The translations under genes were made by a program, and so were the position numbers. From assembly GCA_046309815.1 (NCBI GenBank), contig JBKCOJ010000014.1:58530-122529 (forward strand): a stretch of 64,000 bases of DNA. Reading direction: 5' to 3'. The DNA comes from CAITNM01 sp021298215. GTDB taxonomy: Bacteria; Pseudomonadota; Alphaproteobacteria; Paracaedibacterales; CAITNM01. Within the stretch, counting starts at the first letter, position 1; each line of letters starts with the position of its first letter. A model generated the notes under the pieces. It was not told the DNA's origin, did no database searches, and worked only from the letters and a program-made list of their open reading frames with translations. Below are positions 8,009 through 16,240 of the stretch, piece by piece.

Positions 8009-8539
8009 ATGGATACACAGGACGTGACAGAGAGCACAGAAGAAAAAGTTGACGCAGCACCAGAAGGTGAAATTTCTGAAAGCGAACGCACGATTTTGGA
8101 GCTAAAAGATCAACTTTTACGCGCTTTAGCCGAGACGGAAAACACAAGACGGCGTGGTCAAAAAGAAAAAGAAGATGCTTTAAAATTTGGTATTTCAAAT
8201 ATTGCTAAAGACATGGTGGGTGTTGCCGATAACCTGCGCCGCGCTATTGAAAATAAGTCAGAAAATGCCGCTGAGCTTGCTGAAGCTTTATTTTCTGGTG
8301 TTGATCTTATATTAAAAGATTTAGAGAGCATTTTAGGACGTCATGGTATTGTGCGCATCGAAGCTTTCGGCCAGCAATTTGACCCGCATTGGCATCAAGC
8401 TGTATTTGAGCAAGAAACACAAGAGCATGCCCCCGGCACCATTGTTCAAGTAATCCAAGATGGTTATAAAATTCATGATAGACTTTTGCGACCTGCAATG
8501 GTTGGTGTTGCTAAAGCTAAGCAACAAGGTGTTGCGTAA
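8009..8539 (+). CDS. grpE: Nucleotide exchange factor GrpE
   Basis: GrpE drives ADP release from DnaK. The 176-aa protein has a disordered acidic N-terminus (ESTEEKVDAAPEGEI). The long dimerisation helix begins at ELKDQLLRALAETENTRRRGQKEKED, and the beta-wing domain contains GVDLILKDLESILGRHGI, PHWHQAVFEQ and HDRLLRPAMVGVAK. It has an in-operon position 12 bp after hrcA, with an AAGGTAA-like site before the ATG. The next gene begins 2 bp after its stop codon. Confidence 0.96.
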   Translation: MDTQDVTESTEEKVDAAPEGEISESERTILELKDQLLRALAETENTRRRGQKEKEDALKFGISNIAKDMVGVADNLRRAIENKSENAAELAEALFSGVDLILKDLESILGRHGIVRIEAFGQQFDPHWHQAVFEQETQEHAPGTIVQVIQDGYKIHDRLLRPAMVGVAKAKQQGVA

Positions 8540-8541
8540 AA

Positions 8542-9879
8542 TTGAGAGAAGGCAGTTTAGACGCACCTATTCGGCATGTCATTGATTGGGAAAGTGAATC
8601 TTTCTACGACGAGTTAGAACTTGATAAAGAGTTACGTCGAGTCTTTGATATTTGCCATGGGTGCCGTCGCTGCTTTAATTTATGCAATAGCTTCCCTACC
8701 CTTTTTGATTTGATTGATGAAAGCGCGTCCGGCGAGCTTGATGGAGTGAAAAGCGAAGATTTTCCTAAAGTTGTGGAAGAATGCACCCTTTGCGATTTAT
8801 GTTTTGTGAATAAATGTCCGTACGTACCACCCCATGAATTTGATGTAGATTTTCCGCATTTAATGCTGCGTCATCGTGCCGTTGAAGCTAAGAAAAATGG
8901 GATTAGCTTTGTCGAAAAGCAACTTAGTAAAACAGATCAAATTGGCAAAATTGCTACAAAAGTGGCATCTATTGCTAACTGGGCCACATCGACCTCCAAT
9001 GGGCCAGTACGTAAGGTCATGGAAGTGACGGCTGGTATTGATAAGACAGTAGAATTGCCCACATATTCTAAATCAACGTTGTGCCAGCAAGTGGAAATGA
9101 GCCCAGCCATCACCAATGTAAAGGGACCTGCGTATGGTGAAAAAGCTGTCTTATTTGCAACGTGCTTTGGCAATTATAACAATCCTGCAATTGGGCGAGC
9201 AGCGCTAAGCGTTTTGGCGCATCAGGGTGTTGAAACAGAGGTTATGTATCCCGGCTGTTGTGGCATGCCGTTGTTTGAAAAAGGTGATTTAAAGGCCGTT
9301 GCTGAGCAAGCCGAGAAAATTAGTACAGCGCTTAAACCTTACATAGAAAAAGGCATTCCCGTTATTTCAATAATTCCTTCATGTAGCTTAATGTTGAAAT
9401 CGGAATGGCCATTATTGTTGCCAAAGAATGAAGATGTGCAACGTTTGAGCAAATGCGTGATGGATATTAGTGAGTATGTGATACATTTGCATAAAAAATA
9501 TTCATTAGCGCATGGATTAGAGCCTTTAGAAAGTAAAAGTGTCACACTGCATTTGGCGTGCCATAGCCGCGCACAAAATATAGGCGCAAAAGCGGCTGAG
9601 ATGCTGCGCCTTATTCCAGAATTAAATGTGCAGATAATCGAGCGCTGCTCAGGCCACGGTGGTACATGGGGTATCATGAAGGAGCATTTTCAAACAGCGC
9701 TAAAAGTAGGAAAACCTACGGCAAAGCAGGCTTTGAGCGCAGATAATCCGATTGTATTGTCTGAATGCCCGCTGGCAGCAAAACATATTTTGCAAGGAAT
9801 GCACATGCAAAAAGAAAAGGTAAATACCTACGCCACCATGCATCCGATTGAGTTAATGGCGAGAAGTTACCAGGTTTAA
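8542..9879 (+). CDS. Fe-S oxidoreductase, GlpC/HdrB-type CCG-domain protein
   Basis: A 445-aa protein with two ferredoxin-type 4Fe-4S motifs near the N-terminus (CHGCRRCFNLC and CTLCDLCFVNKC) followed by two cysteine-rich CCG-type domains (YPGCCGMPLF; CHSRAQNIG with RCSGHGGTWG). This architecture is that of the glycerol-3-phosphate dehydrogenase C subunit and the heterodisulfide-reductase-like proteins, which pass electrons between a dehydrogenase and a quinone or thiol carrier. No glpA/glpB partner is adjacent, so the electron donor is unknown. The start is TTG at 8542, two bases after the grpE stop; no in-frame ATG occurs before the first Fe-S motif. Confidence 0.85.
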   Translation: MREGSLDAPIRHVIDWESESFYDELELDKELRRVFDICHGCRRCFNLCNSFPTLFDLIDESASGELDGVKSEDFPKVVEECTLCDLCFVNKCPYVPPHEFDVDFPHLMLRHRAVEAKKNGISFVEKQLSKTDQIGKIATKVASIANWATSTSNGPVRKVMEVTAGIDKTVELPTYSKSTLCQQVEMSPAITNVKGPAYGEKAVLFATCFGNYNNPAIGRAALSVLAHQGVETEVMYPGCCGMPLFEKGDLKAVAEQAEKISTALKPYIEKGIPVISIIPSCSLMLKSEWPLLLPKNEDVQRLSKCVMDISEYVIHLHKKYSLAHGLEPLESKSVTLHLACHSRAQNIGAKAAEMLRLIPELNVQIIERCSGHGGTWGIMKEHFQTALKVGKPTAKQALSADNPIVLSECPLAAKHILQGMHMQKEKVNTYATMHPIELMARSYQV

Positions 9880-9957
9880 AAAAATTGACAATATAACTTG
9901 AAAATTTAACAATAAAAAACTAAATTACAGTTATAATTTTTATTTAGATCTATCCTA

Positions 9958-11122
9958 ATGTTCAAAAAGTATTTCTTTATAACGTTGTCTTTATTTAATT
10001 TTGGAGTAAATGCGTCTAGTCTAGGTGATTTAAGCATTGAAGAGATTCAAGAAGGACGAAATTTTCTAGCCAGAAAATTGTCTGCAGATACAGTGCAAAA
10101 AGCCGATGATATCCGCCTTGAAGGGGTGCGTGTTATAAAAAAATTAAAGAGTTTTAATTTTTTAGAACAATTGCCTTTTCTGGATTTCTTAGGGGCGCGA
10201 CTACAGTATAGACTTGATAACGATCCAACACTGGCTAGAATTATAGATGTTTTTGAAAGATCAACTTGTTTTAGTGCTGATCTAATTAATCTTATAAATA
10301 TTACGAATATCAAATCATCACCAGGAGCAGCAGGAGTTATTATCGGCAGCGAACATGAAACAGACTACGATTTAATACTAGGGTATGTGCGAGATGAAAT
10401 AACAAAATTATTTCCCGAAGCGGCACGAAGGGTTTTAGAAGAAAATCCTGGTGACCCCGTAGAAGGTTTGGTTCGTTTTCTAGATATACACAAAGACTCA
10501 GGTAAGACCTAAAGCAAAAAGTGGAAGCAAAAAAGATAAAAGACAAAACGCCTTTGAATTACTTGCTGCTTCTTTAGCAGATAAAGTAGAAGAGCAAAAA
10601 ATTAACCTAAAAGAAGAAGCAAAAGTTGCAGAAGCTACAGAGATAGATGAAAGCTCAGGAGTAGTAGTTTCTCAAAGTAATGAAATAAAAACCTCATCCA
10701 GTACAGTTTCTAAGTCGTTTGCAGCAATGGAAGAAGCTTCAGGTTATTCTTCCAACATTGAAACCAGTATCGCTGAAGATTTATCTGAACAATTTTTAAG
10801 AATATCTCAACGTATTTTTTTTCAAGGCTGGTTATCACGCCAAGATCTGAAGAAAATTGATACTTTATTCGCTCAGGAAGAAATGGCAGACTCTACAATT
10901 TTTTACAACTTTTTAAAAGGCCTTGTAAGCAAACAAAAGAACATAAAACCTAGTGCACAATTTAAAGAAGCACATGGAGGCAGCCACAAACTTGCTGTTT
11001 TAGTCTCTGAGACGGGTAAAAAGATCCTATTCCCTTTTGCGCATCATCCTGGCAATAGTTTGGACAGAAATTCTCGCAACCTTCTTATTGATGGATTTAA
11101 AGAGTTATTTGGAATTTCATAA
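9958..11122 (+). pseudogene. Secreted protein gene broken by a frameshift; HicA-like C-terminal end
   Basis: The 5' frame (9958-10512, 184 aa) begins with a signal peptide (MFKKYFFITLSLFNFGVNAS) and stops at 10512. The next frame is open from 10484 without a stop to 11122, so a single-base change inside 10484-10512 would give one product of about 390 aa. The middle is Lys/Glu-rich and low-complexity. The last 65 residues (KEAHGGSHKL...ILFPFAHHPGNSL...) resemble the HicA/YcfA small dsRBD-like fold, with a GSH motif and PF-HH. No homopolymer is present at the junction. It could be a pseudogene, a sequencing error or two proteins; an internal ATG at 10727 would give only the C-terminal part. Confidence 0.65.
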
Positions 11123-11168
11123 GGGTTCTCTTGAAATTCGCCTAAAGTTTAAGTACCTTATGAGAGTT

Positions 11169-11245
11169 GCGTCCTTAGCTCAGCTGGATAGAGCGGCGGC
11201 CTTCTAAGCCGTAGGTCAGAGGTTCGAATCCTCTAGGACGCGCCA
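11169..11245 (+). tRNA. tRNA-Arg (anticodon TCT)
   Basis: A complete cloverleaf with acceptor stem GCGTCCT/AGGACGC, D-stem GCTC/GAGC, and anticodon stem GCGGC/GCCGT around loop CTTCTAA (TCT at positions 34-36). The variable loop is short, the T-arm is AGAGG-TTCGAAT-CCTCT, the discriminator is G, and the CCA is encoded. It decodes AGA and AGG. Confidence 0.96.
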
Positions 11246-11268
11246 TTCTTTTTGATTTGTGAGGATTT

Positions 11269-11988
11269 ATGAAGGTTTTGGTGGTTATTCCAGCACGATT
11301 GGAATCAACACGATTAGCCAAAAAGGCTTTAGCTGACATTGCCGGCAAAACAATGATTGAACGCGTTTTTGAACAAGCAAAAAAGAGCGATATTGGCGAC
11401 GTTGTGGTTGCTACCTGCGGCCGTGAAATAGCTGATATTATTGAAAAGGCAGGTGGAAAAGCAATTATTACCGATCCTAATCTTCCTTCTGGCACCGACC
11501 GTGTATGGGCGGCTTATGTTGCCATGGGCAAGCCTAAAGTTGACGTAATTATCGGTTTGCAAGGAGATTTGCCATTTCTAGATCCGGCACTATTGCAAGA
11601 AATTATCAAACCACTTAAAAACCCAGATGTAGATATGGCAACCCTTGGAACGCTGATTAAGGACAAAAAAGACTTAGAAAATCCCAACGATGTAAAAATT
11701 GTGATGGACGAGCCACATAATGGCATAGCGCGAGCAATGTACTTTTCACGAACTGCCGTACCCTATGGAGCAAAGGAATTTTATCACCATATAGGTATTT
11801 ATGCGTCACGCCCTAAAGTGCTTGAAGCTTTTGTTAAGCAGCCTCCATGCTATTTGGAAAAAACAGAACGTTTAGAACAACTTCGCTTTTTGCAGCACGG
11901 TTTTCGCATCGACGTGGCACTGGTTGATTCAAGGCCATTGTCAGTAGATACAAACGATGATTTAATGCAAGCACGAGCAGCTGCATAA
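11269..11988 (+). CDS. kdsB: CMP-KDO synthetase KdsB
   Basis: KdsB activates 3-deoxy-D-manno-octulosonate with CTP for lipid A core synthesis. The 239-aa protein shows the N-terminal nucleotide-binding motif VVIPARLESTRLAKKALADIAGK and VVVATCGREIADI. The TDPNLPSGTDRVWAA block and GLQGDLPFLDP match the family, as do the late IGIYASRPKVLEAF and LEKTERLEQLRFL. A gagga ribosome site precedes the ATG. It implies that the cell makes KDO-containing lipopolysaccharide. It begins 23 bp after the tRNA-Arg gene, and a small membrane protein and ccmC follow closely, so these may form one transcript. Confidence 0.95.
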   Translation: MKVLVVIPARLESTRLAKKALADIAGKTMIERVFEQAKKSDIGDVVVATCGREIADIIEKAGGKAIITDPNLPSGTDRVWAAYVAMGKPKVDVIIGLQGDLPFLDPALLQEIIKPLKNPDVDMATLGTLIKDKKDLENPNDVKIVMDEPHNGIARAMYFSRTAVPYGAKEFYHHIGIYASRPKVLEAFVKQPPCYLEKTERLEQLRFLQHGFRIDVALVDSRPLSVDTNDDLMQARAAA

Positions 11989-12002
11989 AACAGGAGTAAT
12001 TC

Positions 12003-12155
12003 ATGAAGAATATAATCGCGTTACTTATTGCTTTGATTTTTATAGGTCTAGGTATTTTTTTAGGACTTGGTATTCGGACAAAGGTACAAGTTGTTGAAAA
12101 ACCTATCCTTGTGGAACTTACTGAAAAACGCACTAATGACACCAGCAAAGCTTAA
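12003..12155 (+). CDS. Small single-pass membrane protein, 50 aa
   Basis: A short frame with a strong AGGAG site 7 bp before the ATG encodes MKNIIALLIALIFIGLGIF followed by a second hydrophobic patch and a polar tail ending NDTSKA. Its last 20 bp overlap the start of ccmC, which suggests translational coupling. It lies between kdsB and ccmC where no standard ccm subunit belongs. I do not recognise it; a small accessory membrane peptide is the most that can be said. Confidence 0.6.
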   Translation: MKNIIALLIALIFIGLGIFLGLGIRTKVQVVEKPILVELTEKRTNDTSKA

Positions 12156-12816
12156 GCGTTTATTTTTTTGGATCAAAAACCCCGCATTATGGGCTTTTTT
12201 AATAATATCTCCTGCTGCCTTAATTAGCGCCCTTTACATCTCTCCCGATGATTACCTACATGGCGAACTTGTACGCATTATGTATATTCATGTTCCTGCA
12301 GCCTGGCTGGGGGTAGGAATTTATGTGGGAATGGGAATTTTTAGCTTTACAAGTCTTGTGTTGCGCTCACCTTTTTATAGTGTATGCGCGAAAAGCCTTG
12401 CCCTTCCCGGCTGTATTTTAACGCTTATTTGCATCCTTACCGGCTCTATCTGGGGCAAATTTGCTTGGGGAGCTTGGTGGGTGTGGGATGCACGCCTTAC
12501 TTCGGTGGTTGTGCTTTTATTTTTGTATATCGGCTATCTTAGTTTTTGTGAGAATGGCCCTAACCCGGCTGCTAGCGTTTTAAATGTTATTGGGCTCATT
12601 AATATTCCTATCATTAAATGGTCGGTGGATTGGTGGTTTACGCTGCATCAACCAAGTTCGTTTTCATTAACGCAAAAGCCAGCAATAGCCTTTGAGATGC
12701 TAATCCCTCTTGCCTTAATGACATTTGCTTTTCTAGCGTGGACGATTTGGGTATTTACAAAGCAATTTGATATAAATCTGTTACGATTTCAACGAGTAAC
12801 CTATGAAAAAATATAG
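12136..12816 (+). CDS. ccmC: Heme exporter protein CcmC
   Basis: CcmC is the inner-membrane protein that loads periplasmic heme onto CcmE. The 226-aa frame from the ATG at 12136 has about six transmembrane segments. The periplasmic tryptophan-rich WWD motif reads WGKFAWGAWWVWDARLT, flanked by HVPAAW and LHQPSS, whose histidines are candidate axial heme ligands. A longer in-frame extension with a TTG start exists but lies inside the preceding small gene and lacks a ribosome site. ccmD overlaps its 3' end by 14 bp and ccmE follows. Confidence 0.94.
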   Translation: MTPAKLKRLFFWIKNPALWAFLIISPAALISALYISPDDYLHGELVRIMYIHVPAAWLGVGIYVGMGIFSFTSLVLRSPFYSVCAKSLALPGCILTLICILTGSIWGKFAWGAWWVWDARLTSVVVLLFLYIGYLSFCENGPNPAASVLNVIGLINIPIIKWSVDWWFTLHQPSSFSLTQKPAIAFEMLIPLALMTFAFLAWTIWVFTKQFDINLLRFQRVTYEKI

Positions 12817-12967
12817 ATTACCGCTCAGTCATGCGCTTAGTTTTGCGGCTATTTTTGGGATTATCATTAAGTCAGGAGCTCATTTTTTCGTCGCTTTGGC
12901 TTATATGCTTGCCTTTTTAGTGCTTGTAGGCACTCTAATTTTTGAGAATACAGACCCAAAAGACTAA
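12803..12967 (+). CDS. ccmD: Heme exporter protein CcmD
   Basis: A 54-aa protein with one membrane segment. The motif SGAHFFVALAYMLAFLVLVGTLIF matches the small CcmD family, in which HxxFVxxAY is typical. CcmD bridges CcmC, CcmE and the CcmAB transporter during heme-CcmE release. It overlaps the end of ccmC by 14 bp and stops 4 bp before the ccmE ATG, the expected order in a ccmCDE cluster. Confidence 0.85.
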   Translation: MKKYRLPLSHALSFAAIFGIIIKSGAHFFVALAYMLAFLVLVGTLIFENTDPKD

Positions 12968-12971
12968 GCTA

Positions 12972-13361
12972 ATGAGTCCTCAAGCAACATTACGAGCCGT
13001 GAAGATTACTCTAATAGTAAGTCTCTTTGTAGGAATCGGTTTATTTTTGGCAGGTGCTTTGCGTGAAAATATTGTGTATTTCAAAACACCCCATGAAATT
13101 TTGCAAATGCAAGAAATGCCTACCAAACTGCGATTAGGCGGCCTTGTTGTGAAAAATTCTTTAAAATCTAAAAATGGCCTGTACCAATTTGAAGTAAGAG
13201 ATAATTCTGCAACGATGTTAGTGCATTACGCAGGCAGACTCCCTGATTTATTTCGGGAAGGGCAGGGCGTAGTTGCCATTGGAAGTTATGATAGAGGCTC
13301 AAAGACTTTTATTGCAAGTCAGTTGTTGGTAAAGCATGATCAGTATTACCGGCCTAAATAA
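12972..13361 (+). CDS. ccmE: Heme chaperone CcmE
   Basis: CcmE carries heme covalently in the periplasm for cytochrome c assembly. The 129-aa protein has one N-terminal membrane anchor (ITLIVSLFVGIGLFLAGAL) and an OB-fold (about residues 40-125). The heme-binding motif is VKHDQYYRPK, in which the His is the covalent ligand and the following Tyr an axial ligand (family form HDxxY). I use the ATG at 12972; an in-frame TTG at 12942 lies inside ccmD. ccmA, ccmB, ccmF and ccmH are absent here. The cytochrome c encoded at 18.6 kb is one likely client. Confidence 0.94.
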   Translation: MSPQATLRAVKITLIVSLFVGIGLFLAGALRENIVYFKTPHEILQMQEMPTKLRLGGLVVKNSLKSKNGLYQFEVRDNSATMLVHYAGRLPDLFREGQGVVAIGSYDRGSKTFIASQLLVKHDQYYRPK

Positions 13362-14597
13362 TCAATTTTTTGGATATAGATAATTTTTCTCATAAAAAAC
13401 ATTAATTGTTGCCGCAAGGGAGTAATTAATCAAGGCTACAAAGCATGCCACGATGCTGATTATTAAAGGAGACAAAATCAAAAAGTAAGAATGTGCAAGA
13501 CCATACTGTTTGCTTAATAAATATCCACCTGCATAGCTAATGCTAATACCTAGATAAAACCAGAATGTAGAGTTAAAGAAAGGCTTATTTTTTTCAAATA
13601 AGGAAAAAACTAACACCATGCTAGGAGCCAAAAAACCTGCGTAAAAAAATGCAAATAAAAACTGATAAACAAGAGGACCATACGCTGTAAATATATTAAA
13701 AAAACTCAAGCTTAATACAACAAAAAGCATACCAAGCAGAGATTTAAACATAAGCCTAGGCCACGTAATATAGTCTGCAATGTTTTTAGCAACTAACAAG
13801 AAAACTCCTACTGCTGCATAAAAAGATATAAAACCTAATTTTTCTCCTACCGGAACAATCGATACATTTAAAAGATATGGCTCAATAAAAAAAGAGTTAT
13901 AGGTTTGCGCAGCGCCACAAACGCAGCCAACTAAAGTTGCCAAAATTTTTGCCATATTTCCCGGTAAAATTAGAGAGCTTTCGTTGATCTTTCTTGCTCC
14001 TTGTTTTTTGATATCAATAATAGAGTTTTTATTAAGAAAGAAAATTAGACCGGCTAGAAAACTCGCCACCAAAACAATAACCCCTGTTATTTGGCGACTA
14101 TACCAAGCAAAACAAACATCAGAAATCCCATAGCCTATCATTGACGCTACAATAACAAGAACGCTTATACTAATATCTGTTGCAGCATTATGATTTTTCA
14201 TTAAGTATATGATTGGCGTGATGATGGTTGCTGGAAACAAAAAGATATTAAGTGAGGCTATGGCTAAAACGATAGATTTTGTCTGGTAAAAATCTTCCAG
14301 GAAAAACAAATACAAATATATAGAAACAGCTGTAAAAATGTTTCCCAAAACAAGAAATTTTTGAGCTTTTAAAAAACCATAGTTTTCTGTGTAAGTTCCA
14401 AGAATATACGCTCCCATATTTCGAGCAAAAAAAGTGACCACCGCCCAAAGACATACGAACGAAACGTAATAAGAAGAACTTTGTCCTAATGTGCTATGGA
14501 GCTGGATGTCAAACCAGGTTAAGCGAGTACAACAAAACGATTGAAGCATCACGATGCAAAGAAGGGAGATACTTCCACGTGTTAATAAAGAATTCAT
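13362..14597 (-). CDS. Major facilitator superfamily transporter-like protein
   Basis: A 411-aa, very hydrophobic protein with about twelve predicted transmembrane segments and the MFS-like two-times-six layout: a polar central loop at about residues 190-215 (KNSIIDIKKQGARKINES), and a loop-2 region with RNMGAYILGTYTENYGFLKAQKFL, which resembles the MFS motif G-x3-D/N-R-x-G-R/K only loosely. Organisation is similar to intracellular-bacterium ProP-like carriers, but the substrate cannot be inferred. It meets ccmE tail to tail with no gap. The 174 bp upstream are AT-rich and hold no other gene. Confidence 0.75.
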   Translation of the reverse strand: MNSLLTRGSISLLCIVMLQSFCCTRLTWFDIQLHSTLGQSSSYYVSFVCLWAVVTFFARNMGAYILGTYTENYGFLKAQKFLVLGNIFTAVSIYLYLFFLEDFYQTKSIVLAIASLNIFLFPATIITPIIYLMKNHNAATDISISVLVIVASMIGYGISDVCFAWYSRQITGVIVLVASFLAGLIFFLNKNSIIDIKKQGARKINESSLILPGNMAKILATLVGCVCGAAQTYNSFFIEPYLLNVSIVPVGEKLGFISFYAAVGVFLLVAKNIADYITWPRLMFKSLLGMLFVVLSLSFFNIFTAYGPLVYQFLFAFFYAGFLAPSMVLVFSLFEKNKPFFNSTFWFYLGISISYAGGYLLSKQYGLAHSYFLILSPLIISIVACFVALINYSLAATINVFYEKNYLYPKN

Positions 14598-14771
14598 CGG
14601 CTGAACCCCTTTTTGATGCTCTTAACTAAAGTAAATAGAATATTCTTGCAAATATAGCAAGGTATGTTTAAAAATTATTATTTAATAACAAAAATAAAAT
14701 TTTATCTATAATTTAGATGTTTACTGCTAACATTAAAACTCTTCAACTTAAAATAAACCTTATTTGGCTAA

Positions 14772-15701
14772 TTAACCAGCTAGGGTTTGCTCCATCTCGG
14801 CCCATTCACGCGCGGTAAGACCACTGTTTTCTTTCGTTACGGTCTCACCTTTTAGGCGTCTGCGCAAGACTTCAAGCATCTTTGCAGAAAACACAGCAGC
14901 ACCAACGCGGTAATCCATGAAGGCATCGTACGCGAATGGTACCCAGCGCTTTAAAACGTCAATCATCACATTCGAGTAGGCTTGAATTTCATATTGCGCA
15001 TGCGCATCTGCACGCAACCTTAGGAAATGCATAAGGTTGTGCAAATCAATTTTCCAGTACCACTGCGTATAATAATTAACAGGCAAATTCATACGAGCAA
15101 GCTCACGCGCAAGCCCTGGTCTGTCGTCTTCTTCCTTGGCATTTAGAAGATATTCGTACGTATCGTACGCTTGCATCGCATCACGCTTTAAAAGTTCAAG
15201 TACTTTTTGAGCATACTCACCTTCTAAGACTTCACCTCGTCCTTGGTTATTAATAGTAGACTGAGCTGCAAGATGCTGTGGCTCTGGCAGGTAAAACTCT
15301 CTATCTAAAATAGAATAACGAGCCGAATATTCATTCACATTTGCCGTGCGGTGGCGAATCCACTGGCGCGCAATAAAAATAGGCACTTTAATGTGAAATT
15401 TGATTTCGCACATTTCAAAAGGGGTTGTGTGCCAATGGCGCATTAAATAATTGATTAAGCCACGATCTTCCGTAACTTTCTTTGTGCCTTTACCATAAGA
15501 AACGCGGGCTGCTTGAACAATGGCGGAGTCGTCCCCCATATAATCCACTACGCGTACAAAACCATGATCAAGTACAGGTAAAGGTTTATAAAGGAGTTCT
15601 TCTAACGCTGGTACCGTTGCACGCTTTGTCTGAAAAGACTCTGAGATTTGCTCTTCTAATTCTTGAGAGTGCTGAGTATTTAGGCGAGCAACGTTTTCCA
15701 T
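14772..15701 (-). CDS. thyX: FAD-dependent thymidylate synthase ThyX
   Basis: ThyX makes dTMP from dUMP using methylene-tetrahydrofolate and reduced FAD. The 309-aa protein contains the family signature RHRTANVNEYSARYS (RHR-x7-S) preceded by FIARQWI. Other conserved blocks are HWHTTPFEMCEIKFHIK near the N-terminus, and NLMHFLRLRADAHAQYEIQAYSN towards the C-terminus. No thyA is seen here, and many intracellular alphaproteobacteria use ThyX instead. The start is the ATG at 15701; a GTG directly upstream (15704) is also in frame. Confidence 0.96.
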   Translation of the reverse strand: MENVARLNTQHSQELEEQISESFQTKRATVPALEELLYKPLPVLDHGFVRVVDYMGDDSAIVQAARVSYGKGTKKVTEDRGLINYLMRHWHTTPFEMCEIKFHIKVPIFIARQWIRHRTANVNEYSARYSILDREFYLPEPQHLAAQSTINNQGRGEVLEGEYAQKVLELLKRDAMQAYDTYEYLLNAKEEDDRPGLARELARMNLPVNYYTQWYWKIDLHNLMHFLRLRADAHAQYEIQAYSNVMIDVLKRWVPFAYDAFMDYRVGAAVFSAKMLEVLRRRLKGETVTKENSGLTAREWAEMEQTLAG

Positions 15702-15775
15702 CACTTGTATATTTTTAAATTACATTACAGACTATACTAGAGAAACTTGCACAAAAATCCAAGGAAAAAGCATTC

Positions 15776-16240
15776 ATGATACCCAAGCATAAAATGATCA
15801 AAATGCGTGCGCTTGATAAGGATGATCTGCATCATATTGCTGAACAATTACGCGATGGGTTGTGCCCTATTCTCGCGATGGTGCATGAGAAAGAGAGCTT
15901 TACGCTATTGGTTAATCGCTTTTGCTGGAATCATGAAGACAAAATTGAGGATGAAACGCTGCATTATAGATCACATGTAGGTTTGCTTTTTCGCCATGTG
16001 GAAAAGGTACAGCGTAAGGGATTTGAGCAACATTCGAAAGAGCGCATTTTAAATCTTTTACATATTCATTTAAAAGAGGAAAAGGCAAGCACGTGGGTGC
16101 ATCTTGTTTTTTCTAAGGGTTGTGAAATTCGTTTATGTGTTAAAAAGCTTGAGGCGTATCTGAGCGATCTTCATGATCCGTGGCCGACACGTTCAAAACC
16201 GACGCATATACATGAGCATCTTGAAGAGTTAGCTAGCTAG
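15776..16240 (+). CDS. DUF2948 family protein
   Basis: A 154-aa protein matching DUF2948, a family largely confined to Alphaproteobacteria. Seen here are the opening MIKMRALDKDDLHHIAEQLRDG, the central LVNRFCWNH, and near the C-terminus IRLCVKKLEAYLSDLHDPWPT, the family's characteristic L-D--DPWPT-S-P end. The function is unknown to me. An AAGGA site precedes the ATG. Its 3' end overlaps the convergent TPR-like gene by 12 bp. Confidence 0.85.
   Translation: MIPKHKMIKMRALDKDDLHHIAEQLRDGLCPILAMVHEKESFTLLVNRFCWNHEDKIEDETLHYRSHVGLLFRHVEKVQRKGFEQHSKERILNLLHIHLKEEKASTWVHLVFSKGCEIRLCVKKLEAYLSDLHDPWPTRSKPTHIHEHLEELAS

Noticed and set aside
12067..12135. N-terminal extension of CcmC from a TTG
   Set aside because: It has no ribosome site, lies inside the 50-aa gene, and shows no similarity to CcmC; the ATG at 12136 fits the family.
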